A model generated the notes under the pieces. That model was not told the DNA's origin, did not search any database, and worked only from the letters and a program-made list of their open reading frames with translations. Positions 21,165 to 25,745 of a stretch of DNA of 25,745 bases are shown here, piece by piece (positions within the stretch are counted from its first letter, which is position 1; every line of letters starts with the position of its first letter). A program made the position numbers and the translations under genes. Source of the stretch: a virus; IMG/VR virus record IMGVR_UViG_3300020580_000051, positions 1-25,745 of that record; one strand, 5' to 3'.

Positions 21165-21599
21165 TCAGAAATCCCCTTCGGCGACTTGCGCGCAGGGAAT
21201 GCCCGCATCGCGCCATGCCTTGACCACGCGGTTGCGATCATCGAATGCCATGAGCGGTTCGAAGCCGTCGGCGCGGACTTGCGCCAACAGCTCGATCTTG
21301 AGCAAGTCATCGTTTTTGTGATCGCCCTGCTTGCGCATGTAGAGCGCGTCGCAGGGGAAGCCATGGGTATCGAGCCAGTCGATCGTTTGCTGGCGGACCA
21401 TATCCGAGCGCCCGGAGACGTAGACGATCTGGGCAAACTCGCTCAACCCGGTGACGACCGCGCGCATGTGTTCGATCGGGATATCCGCGCCACAGGCGAG
21501 GAAATAATCGTCCCAGGCCTTCGGTTCCTTTTGGATGTGATGCAGCCGGTGGTCGCCGTTGGCGACCGTGCCGTCGATGTCGATCAGAAAACACTTCAT
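21165..21599 (-). CDS. HAD-type polynucleotide 3'-phosphatase domain
   Basis: The protein has 144 residues. HAD motif I, D-I-D-G-T, is at 7-11, motif II V-S-G-R at 61-64, the Lys of motif III near K101 and motif IV F-D-D-R at 119-122. The T-I-D-W-L, L-Y-M-R and V-V-K-A-W-R pattern is that of the phosphatase half of the T4 polynucleotide kinase/phosphatase (PNKP) family. There is no P-loop kinase half. It would remove 3'-phosphates from nucleic acid ends. A free nucleotide or protein phosphatase role cannot be excluded. Its start overlaps the MazG-like stop (ATGA). Confidence 0.75.
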   Translation of the reverse strand: MKCFLIDIDGTVANGDHRLHHIQKEPKAWDDYFLACGADIPIEHMRAVVTGLSEFAQIVYVSGRSDMVRQQTIDWLDTHGFPCDALYMRKQGDHKNDDLLKIELLAQVRADGFEPLMAFDDRNRVVKAWRDAGIPCAQVAEGDF

Positions 21600-21910
21600 G
21601 CCGTCGCTCCCAACCTCGCCTTGTGCTTCTCGACGACCTTGAGAAGTTTTTGCTCGACGTGCTGATCGAGCTTGATTCCCTCGATGCTGAAGCACTTGGC
21701 GAGCAATTCGAGATAGACCCGGATGTCGGCGATTTCCTCGCGGCATTCGTCGGTCAGATCGGCCCCGTCGCGCCAGCGTTTCTTGATCATGTTGCAGAGC
21801 TCGCCGACTTCGCCAGCCAGCGCGAGCGCCAGAAATCGCTCGTCCGTGTTCGAGTAGGCGGGAAAAAGATGGGCCGTCATTTTCTCGTGCAGCGCGTAGA
21901 TATCGGTCAT
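21596..21910 (-). CDS. MazG-like nucleoside triphosphate pyrophosphohydrolase
   Basis: The protein has 104 residues. G-E-V-G-E-L near 33-38 and E-E-I-A-D-I at 58-63 form the E-x-x-E and E-x-x-D metal-binding motifs of the MazG/all-alpha NTP-PPase fold. The motif spacing and the helical Y-L-E-L-L-A fit. Such enzymes hydrolyse nucleoside triphosphates to monophosphates and can clean dNTP pools or lower ppGpp in infected cells. The start overlaps a six-codon frame and the stop overlaps the phosphatase start (both ATGA). Confidence 0.75.
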   Translation of the reverse strand: MTDIYALHEKMTAHLFPAYSNTDERFLALALAGEVGELCNMIKKRWRDGADLTDECREEIADIRVYLELLAKCFSIEGIKLDQHVEQKLLKVVEKHKARLGATA

Positions 21911-21923
21911 TTGGTTTGCTCTC

Positions 21924-22064
21924 TCATGTGAAAATCCACTTCACCAGCGCGACGAACTTCAGTACTTCGAGCGCCACGCCGAACACGACGGCCGCGATCG
22001 ATGTTGCAATCACGGCGATGATGATGGCGCCGGTGTGATCCTTTTCGCGCGGTTGCTGCCTCAT
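21924..22064 (-). CDS. Small single-span membrane protein
   Basis: The frame has 46 codons from ATG 22064, which overlaps the methyltransferase stop (ATGA). Its polar start (M-R-Q-Q-P-R-E-K-D-H) is followed by a long hydrophobic helix, residues 12-40 (A-I-I-I-A-V-I-A-T-S-I-A-A-V-V-F-G-V). The stop lies 14 bases before the MazG-like start. It is too short for most gene finders. The function is unknown. Confidence 0.6.
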   Translation of the reverse strand: MRQQPREKDHTGAIIIAVIATSIAAVVFGVALEVLKFVALVKWIFT

Positions 22065-23122
22065 GCCGCCTCTTCCCCCTCTGCCATGCCGGGCGATGGC
22101 TGTTTTGCAACCGGCGCCTCAAGGCCCCATGCTTCCCAGCCAGGCCGCGCGCGGCGCGCGTTCAATTCGATCTTCGGCAGCGTCGGGAAATAGCTTTCGA
22201 TCATGGTGTAGACCGCATCCGGCTTTTCCGAATGCGCCCCGACCGGTGCCTCGAACATGCTGGTCAGTTGCGTGCCCATCGCTGGCGCCGGGATATTTCC
22301 CCGGGTGCCGACCAGCAGCAGCTCGTGCATGTTCCGGAACCAATAGCCGGTGCCAATGCGGTCCTTTTTCCAGATGCAGTGCGACTTGTAGGCAAACCCC
22401 CAGGCGGCCATGACGCGCAACGCATCGGGCAGCATCGGAACGGTCGCCCACAAAAACAGCGCGCAATCGTCGGCGGCGATATCCCATACCGGCCGCGCGC
22501 AGATCGCGTCTGTCTCCGACGTCGGATAGTGGTTGTCGGCTGAGCGATCCATCCCGGTGTCGCGGCTATAGGGTTGGAAGCGCCATTCCGGATCGGCGAG
22601 GATGACGCCGTATTTCTTGTCCGGCAGCGCAAGCTGGATGCCCCCCAGAATCCTCTCGCGGGTTTCGCGCGCCGTCTTTTTTTCGGCCTCTGATCCGATC
22701 CGCAGCAGATCCATGGTGACGCGGGCTTCGCCTTCGGATACTTCCGCGCGCCAGGCACCGATCCGCGATTCGAATTCCGCTGCCGGAACCGCCGCCATCT
22801 TCTGCGCGTGCGAGGAAAGTTTCTTGTCGATGCCGGCATCGGCCAGCGTCGGCCGTTCGTCCCGTGGTTCGGTTTCGGTACCACGGCGAAGCGCGCCGCG
22901 ATTTAATCCGACGCTCTCTTTCTGAGCGACGATCATCTGCCCCAGCCGCCGCTCGGCATGGAACCTGATCTCCGCAGCATCGACCTCAAGTGAGCGGTCG
23001 GCGGCGCGGCGGGCGTATTCCTTCATCGCCACCGCTTTGTCGAGAATCGCTTTCACGTCATCGACGGCCTTGGCTTCCGCCAGCATGATCCGGGCCTGGT
23101 CGTAGGGGACGAGCGCCGTCAT
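22061..23122 (-). CDS. MT-A70 family DNA adenine methyltransferase
   Basis: The protein has 353 residues. The N-terminal half (A-R-I-M-L-A-E-A-K-A-V-D-D-V-K-A-I and E-R-R-L-G-Q-M-I) is the helical region often found before phage MT-A70 domains. The catalytic domain has I-L-A-D-P-E-W at 174-180, the family's D-P-x-W motif with Glu for the common Pro, then Y-P-T-S-E-T and C-A-L-F-L-W-A-T-V-P, I-W-K-K and G-T-R-G-N-I-P-A-P. A-H-S-E-K-P-D follows. It should methylate adenine in DNA. It starts at an ATGA overlap. Together with the D12 enzyme it gives the phage two adenine modification systems. Confidence 0.85.
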   Translation of the reverse strand: MTALVPYDQARIMLAEAKAVDDVKAILDKAVAMKEYARRAADRSLEVDAAEIRFHAERRLGQMIVAQKESVGLNRGALRRGTETEPRDERPTLADAGIDKKLSSHAQKMAAVPAAEFESRIGAWRAEVSEGEARVTMDLLRIGSEAEKKTARETRERILGGIQLALPDKKYGVILADPEWRFQPYSRDTGMDRSADNHYPTSETDAICARPVWDIAADDCALFLWATVPMLPDALRVMAAWGFAYKSHCIWKKDRIGTGYWFRNMHELLLVGTRGNIPAPAMGTQLTSMFEAPVGAHSEKPDAVYTMIESYFPTLPKIELNARRARPGWEAWGLEAPVAKQPSPGMAEGEEAA

Positions 23123-24009
23123 GCCGCGATCCTCGCTTCCGGCGCGTCGATATTGGCCTTGATGACGCGGAAGGTGATGGCGACGACGAAGGGGTTTTCC
23201 GCCCATGACTTGTCGCCGTGAAGCGAGGACCACAAGAGATAGAACAACCGGCGCGCGACCGGGCCATAGTTGGTTTCCTCGGCAGCCTCAGTGCCACGCA
23301 AAAATGCTAGCCCGGCTTCTTTTCTCGACCAGCCGTCTCGCCAGGTCGAGACGCCTTCCGCCTTGGCATCCGCGTCGCTGATATCCCGTAGTCGCTCGAT
23401 CTTGACGCCGGTCACGATCAGCGTGAGACGGGAGGCCCAGCGCGGCATGTGGATCGGCGACCGCCAGGCATGCGTTTCGTTTTCGGCTTCGCAATCCGCA
23501 GCCCATACAGACCAAGCATTGCTGCCAGCCGGGAATTTTTCGTATTCGACTGGATAGCTCTCATCGACAAGATAGCGGCGGCCGGTGTCCGCGCGCGTCA
23601 GAAGCACGGGGCCATTGTCGCTATTGGCCGGACACCATGTCTCGCGAACCCATAATCTATCGCCGACAGCGTAGGGGATGCGAGCGTGCCAATGCGTTCT
23701 CGTCGCGGGCGCCTGGTGATCGAATGCTTTTGCGGACCAAGTCCATAGATTGCTGTCTATGTTTCTGAAGCCGGCGGCCTCGAGCAATGCGCGCGCGGCG
23801 CCGTCGCCTGTCAACGTGTAGGCCGAGGACTCCGGCGTTGCCCCAATACGAAGACGATTTAGCATGCGCCGCGTCATGGTCTTGCGGCCTTCCAGCAGCG
23901 CACGGACCATCGGAGCGGAAAAGATGATCGGGATATCCTTGCCGAAAGTGCCGGGGTGACCGCTCGGTGCCAAGGCAACGGCAGCGGCGCCTTGATTCAC
24001 ATCCTTCAT
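23119..24009 (-). CDS. ASCH-like phage protein with R1 linker at N-terminus
   Basis: The protein has 296 residues. After a short head, residues 26-50 read I-P-I-I-F-S-A-P-M-V-R-A-L-L-E-G-R-K-T-M-T-R-R, the hallmark of a widespread phage protein with ASCH/PUA-like fold. Later R-L-W-V-R-E-T-W-C and P-I-H-M-P-R-W-A-S-R-L-T-L and I-S-D-A-D-A-K-A-E-G-V follow in the same order as in that family. ASCH domains are thought to bind RNA or modified nucleotides; its role is unknown. Residues 10-25 (A-V-A-L-A-P-S-G-H-P-G-T) are coded by an R1 copy. The start overlaps the previous stop (ATGA). Confidence 0.7.
   Translation of the reverse strand: MKDVNQGAAAVALAPSGHPGTFGKDIPIIFSAPMVRALLEGRKTMTRRMLNRLRIGATPESSAYTLTGDGAARALLEAAGFRNIDSNLWTWSAKAFDHQAPATRTHWHARIPYAVGDRLWVRETWCPANSDNGPVLLTRADTGRRYLVDESYPVEYEKFPAGSNAWSVWAADCEAENETHAWRSPIHMPRWASRLTLIVTGVKIERLRDISDADAKAEGVSTWRDGWSRKEAGLAFLRGTEAAEETNYGPVARRLFYLLWSSLHGDKSWAENPFVVAITFRVIKANIDAPEARIAA
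23949..23985. repeat. R1 linker copy fused to ASCH-like gene
   Basis: CGGGGTGACCGCTCGGTGCC (23951-23970) is a 20-base match to 19670-19689. On the minus strand it gives A-P-S-G-H-P-G at the N-terminus of the ASCH-like protein. It is in frame without a stop, so the linker has become part of the protein. Confidence 0.65.
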
Positions 24010-24242
24010 CGCCGCGCCCTCCGCATCCCGTTCACCCAGACGGCAATGAACGCCGGCCACGCCACGATGACGGTAAGCGAAGCCAGCACGATTGCGATTT
24101 GCGCATTCCGCACTGACGACGAGCGCCCACTTTCGACGCGCTCGAGGAACGTGCTGCGGATCACCCCGGTCCGCTCCAGGAAGCACCACACCAGCGATCC
24201 GGCGGCGAGCCAGCAAAGCGAAACGGTGACGAGGTCGTGCAT
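24006..24242 (-). CDS. Small two-span membrane protein
   Basis: The protein has 78 residues. Hydrophobic segments are at 3-22 (L-V-T-V-S-L-C-W-L-A-A-G-S-L-V-W-C-F) and 48-70 (I-A-I-V-L-A-S-L-T-V-I-V-A-W-P-A-F-I). A basic loop lies between them and the C-terminus is R-R-A-R-R. By the positive-inside rule the loop and tail should be cytoplasmic. The function is unknown. It is the first gene after a 208-base spacer that holds repeat R3. Confidence 0.55.
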   Translation of the reverse strand: MHDLVTVSLCWLAAGSLVWCFLERTGVIRSTFLERVESGRSSSVRNAQIAIVLASLTVIVAWPAFIAVWVNGMRRARR

Positions 24243-24393
24243 GCGGGGTTTCTTTCACTCTTTAAGCGTCAGGCAACAGAACAGCGCTCTGCAAAACGGG
24301 ATGCAGACGCGGGATAAGCTTTTGGATTTCGGGTTACGCGGTGATGCTTACGTTACAAGTCGCACGACGCTTTGAAGCGCCTTAGTGGTTATT
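24243..24393. other. Spacer after XRE gene
   Basis: This stretch holds no convincing gene. CGCTT/AAGCG inverted bases occur near 24367-24382. A possible promoter exists for the block that begins at 24242, but I could not assign -35 and -10 elements with confidence. It may hold regulatory sites for the XRE protein coded upstream. Confidence 0.35.
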
Positions 24394-24452
24394 GGACAAC
24401 TGCCGGATTGATTTGCTGCGGCACCTGTCTGGTGTTCGATCAGTCTTTGCTC
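24394..24452. repeat. Dispersed repeat R3, copy 2
   Basis: This 59-base element shares GGACAACTGCCGG, GCTGCGGCACCTGTC and a final TTTGCTC with copy 1 at 17869-17927, at identical spacing. It overlaps the end of the XRE gene stop. Both copies begin immediately after a stop codon on the minus strand. Inverted arms (GACA..TGCC and GGCA..TGTC) allow a hairpin. Confidence 0.65.
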
Positions 24453-24651
24453 AACTACACGAGGCCAACCGCTCCAATTTGAGTCCGAGGGCCTTGGCGA
24501 TCTTGACGACGTTGCGCCAACTTGGATTCTTGATGTGTCCCGTCTCGATCTGCGAAAGAAGGGCGTTGCTGATGCCGGTCTGCTTTTCGAGTTCGCGAAG
24601 GGTTAAGCCTTTGCATTCTCGCGCGACTAGGATCAGCTCGCCCAGCCTCAT
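24451..24651 (-). CDS. XRE-family transcription regulator
   Basis: The protein has 66 residues and is almost only a helix-turn-helix of the Cro/CI-XRE type: L-T-L-R-E-L-E-K-Q-T-G-I-S (15-28) then L-L-S-Q-I-E-T-G-H-I-K-N-P-S-W. A-K-A-L-G-L-K-L closes the domain. It probably represses or activates early promoters, or controls lysogeny. The ATG overlaps the previous stop (ATGA). There is no separate oligomerisation domain. Confidence 0.85.
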   Translation of the reverse strand: MRLGELILVARECKGLTLRELEKQTGISNALLSQIETGHIKNPSWRNVVKIAKALGLKLERLASCS

Positions 24652-25010
24652 GCTGCCGCTTCCTCGCGTTTGACTGTTCCGATTTCGATTGGCGGCTTGC
24701 CGCTCGACAGCAAATCCTTTTCGCGCGCGAGATATGGCTTCTTGTCGCCCTCGTTGACCAGGATATACGTCACGCCGCGCGCACCGACTTGCGCCAGCGC
24801 CGGTCGCGGTTCACCGACAAGATCGGCGAGCGCCCAATCGGGCGAGAAACCCGGCGGGATCGCAACAGCGACAATAGCTTCACGCGGGAAAGTCCGCAGC
24901 GCCTTGGTGTTGCGCACCTTCACGATATCGCCGCGCTTGAAGATTGCGGAGTCGCACGGAGGCGTCTCGCCGTGGCCCGCATGCATCACCATGAGGATCG
25001 GATTGCTCAC
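24648..25010 (-). CDS. Hypothetical protein with small beta domain
   Basis: The frame has 120 codons from a GTG at 25010 (M-S-N-P-I-L-M-V-M-H), preceded by GGGGAGGG at 12 to 19 bases. F-K-R-G-D-I-V-K-V-R-N near residue 25 is a beta-barrel type motif like that of KOW or SH3 folds, and I-A-V-A-I-P-P-G-F-S-P-D follows. The C-terminus is K-P-P-I-E-I-G-T-V. I do not recognise the family. It follows the terminator candidate and linker E, so it may start the main early block. Confidence 0.55.
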   Translation of the reverse strand: MSNPILMVMHAGHGETPPCDSAIFKRGDIVKVRNTKALRTFPREAIVAVAIPPGFSPDWALADLVGEPRPALAQVGARGVTYILVNEGDKKPYLAREKDLLSSGKPPIEIGTVKREEAAA

Positions 25011-25020
25011 GCGCTCGCCC

Positions 25021-25092
25021 TCCCCGCCGAAGCTTCCCCACTGCCGCCTGACCGATGACTGCCGATCGGCATGCAGTGGCGCGGTGAAACAA
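25021..25092. repeat. R1 linker copy, probably decayed
   Basis: On the minus strand from the TTG at 25092 the frame reads M-F-H-R-A-T, and G-Q at positions 14-15, exactly as in the R1 micro-ORFs. It is very like member 3: TTTGTTTCACCGCGCCA is shared by both. No stop follows at codon 24, and the frame runs on past the next gene start. The GTG start of the next gene is in another frame. The copy therefore seems to have lost its coupling by a small deletion or insertion. Confidence 0.55.
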
Positions 25093-25120
25093 AAGAAAAC
25101 GCCCCACTGTCGCAGGGGCC
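25086..25120 (-). terminator. Intrinsic terminator candidate after Cro-like gene
   Basis: On the minus strand, GCCCCTG pairs with CAG(T)GGGGC across a CGA loop, with one bulge, and is followed by TTTTCTTTTGTTT. It lies 160 bases after the stop of the helix-turn-helix gene at 25284-25517 and would separate that gene from the early block. Confidence 0.6.
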
Positions 25121-25183
25121 GCGCCCGGTTAATGCAGATTGAAGGACGAGGGAGTCCCCATTATTGAGCGGCCTGCACTCCTC

Positions 25184-25213
25184 CCAAGTCCATCCATCGT
25201 GCATTGGACTTGG
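25184..25213. promoter_or_regulatory. Perfect nine-base inverted repeat
   Basis: CCAAGTCCA (25184-25192) and TGGACTTGG (25205-25213) are exact complements separated by 12 bases. No T run follows on either strand. The site lies 70 bases after the Cro-like gene stop. It could be an operator for a dimeric repressor or a hairpin in the early leader. Confidence 0.5.
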
Positions 25214-25283
25214 ATAGCTCACGACCTTTATCTCCGCCGCTGCAGCAGCTCGGAAGTCACACGAGAGCTTTAACCTTGAATCT

Positions 25284-25517
25284 TCACCCGATGATCTCGG
25301 CATAGACCGCAAGCGCGGCCCGCGCGTTCGGCTTGCGCTTGCCTTCGATGATAAGGTTGGCGTGGCGCTCGGTGCAGTGGACCCGTTCGGAAAGCCATCG
25401 CGCCGGCTTGATGCCGCGCGCGCAAACCACCACGCATTCACCGAACAAAGAGATAGGGAACTTTTGTTCCCTAACAGGCTTTGACCGCCGACGCGGTCGC
25501 TGGCTGATTCGCGCCAT
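25284..25517 (-). CDS. Small helix-turn-helix regulator, Cro-like
   Basis: The frame has 77 codons from the ATG at 25517 (M-A-R-I-S-Q-R-P-R-R-R), with GGAG 16 to 19 bases upstream; a GTG start at 25538 is also possible. The start is basic. The C-terminal half reads W-L-S-E-R-V-H-C-T-E-R-H-A-N-L-I-I-E-G-K-R-K-P-N, a helix-turn-helix with a recognition helix like those of XRE or Cro proteins, followed by A-L-A-V-Y-A-E-I. It may be the early repressor or a Cro-like switch. It is the first minus-strand gene near a divergent gene start. Confidence 0.6.
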   Translation of the reverse strand: MARISQRPRRRSKPVREQKFPISLFGECVVVCARGIKPARWLSERVHCTERHANLIIEGKRKPNARAALAVYAEIIG

Positions 25518-25538
25518 GATGCAACACCCCCACTCCAC

Positions 25539-25717
25539 ACCACACGAACTTGTGATCTCCCCGCAACTGTCCGCAGCAGTGCGAAATGCCGCGCTCTACC
25601 TAGGCGGGATATGCAAAAACGCCGTAAATAACCCGCTGCATTGCCGCAACGATTCCGATTGTGTCGGGAGAGCGACAAGCGCAGGATGGTATTTCCACCA
25701 CCTGCTGGGGAAAGACC
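25539..25717. promoter_or_regulatory. Divergent intergenic region
   Basis: This gap separates the minus-strand Cro-like gene from the plus-strand start at 25718. It is less GC-rich than its surroundings near 25607-25632 (ATATGCAAAAACGCCGTAAA), which could hold -10 elements, but I cannot assign promoters. An open plus-strand frame from 25516 runs through to the window end. Divergent control by the Cro-like protein is likely by position only. Confidence 0.4.
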
Positions 25718-25745
25718 ATGGGGACGATCGTTCGCTTCCCTGCGC
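25718..25745 (+). CDS. Start of divergent gene, cut by window edge
   Basis: ATG at 25718 begins M-G-T-I-V-R-F-P-A, with GGGGAAAG three bases upstream. Starts of this type occur in short alphaproteobacterial proteins of unknown function, but nine residues do not identify a family. It is the only plus-strand gene start I support. A repressor, integrase region gene or host gene is possible. An overlapping frame beginning at 25516 is the alternative. Confidence 0.4.

Noticed and set aside
21907-21926. Six-codon frame (M-R-E-Q-T-K) ending with ATGA at the MazG-like start
   Set aside because: It begins inside the membrane-protein stop (ATGA) and has no separate binding site; it may only be the spacer with the ribosome binding site GAGAG.
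25007-25222. 71-codon minus-strand frame with a GTG start and a GTGA overlap with the next gene
   Set aside because: It has a possible GGAG site, but it runs through a terminator candidate and a perfect inverted repeat, and its end is out of phase with the R1 linker pattern. Too weak to call without conservation data.
25516-25745. Plus-strand frame open to the window end, starting inside the Cro-like gene start
   Set aside because: It has no ribosome binding site and overlaps the expected divergent promoter region. The shorter start at 25718 has a better site. It cannot be decided from this window.
1-25745. CRISPR array, tRNA, rRNA or insertion sequence
   Set aside because: I saw no regularly spaced identical repeats, no cloverleaf tRNA pattern and no transposase frame or terminal inverted repeats. 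A tRNA scan would be needed to exclude degenerate tRNA genes.

Overview
The window reads as a temperate or lytic podovirus genome (or prophage) of P22-like capsid architecture from a high-GC alphaproteobacterial host, most likely in the Bradyrhizobium/Rhodopseudomonas group. The reasons are the GC-rich coding style, a GapR (DUF2312) domain protein, which is an alphaproteobacterial family, and a full head-morphogenesis set whose proteins resemble P22 terminase, portal, scaffold, coat and gp4 in order and size. The host assignment is an inference. Almost everything is coded on the minus strand, so transcription runs from the right edge to the left edge. Only a gene start at the extreme right (25718) points the other way.

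Right part (25.5 to 14.1 kb) is the early/middle region. A small Cro-like helix-turn-helix gene stands first, followed by a terminator candidate. Then comes a long train of mostly overlapping genes: a GTG-start unknown, an XRE regulator, an ASCH-like protein, an MT-A70 adenine methyltransferase, a MazG-like pyrophosphohydrolase, a PNKP-type 3'-phosphatase domain, an AAA+ ATPase, small zinc-ribbon and membrane proteins, a GapR-domain protein, a SANT/Myb-like DNA-binding protein, a D12-class adenine methyltransferase, an HNH endonuclease, a helix-turn-helix replication-type protein, and finally a NusG-like protein. At most junctions the stop codon overlaps the next start (ATGA, GTGA or TGATG), so translation is probably coupled.

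The centre (13.56 to 12.98 kb) is a roughly 580-base structured spacer. It holds several strong hairpins and two tandem intrinsic terminators that both face the late genes. It lies directly between the NusG-like gene and the small terminase gene. This suggests that late expression depends on read-through of the terminators, with the NusG paralogue as the candidate antiterminator.

The left part (12.98 to 0 kb) is the late region: small terminase, a few small genes, a large protein with a secretion signal, large terminase, portal, three small genes, scaffold, coat, two unknowns, a gp4-like head-tail protein, and the start of a second signal-peptide protein cut by the window edge.

The most unusual feature is a dispersed family of about 23-codon micro-ORFs with a conserved pattern (M-D/F-H-R near the start and G-Q/H at positions 14 and 15). 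Three are complete, each exactly 72 bases long, and each overlaps the start of the gene behind it. Further copies are fused in frame to gene starts or decayed. Two other dispersed repeat families also sit at gene junctions. Together they look like a set of linker sequences between gene modules.
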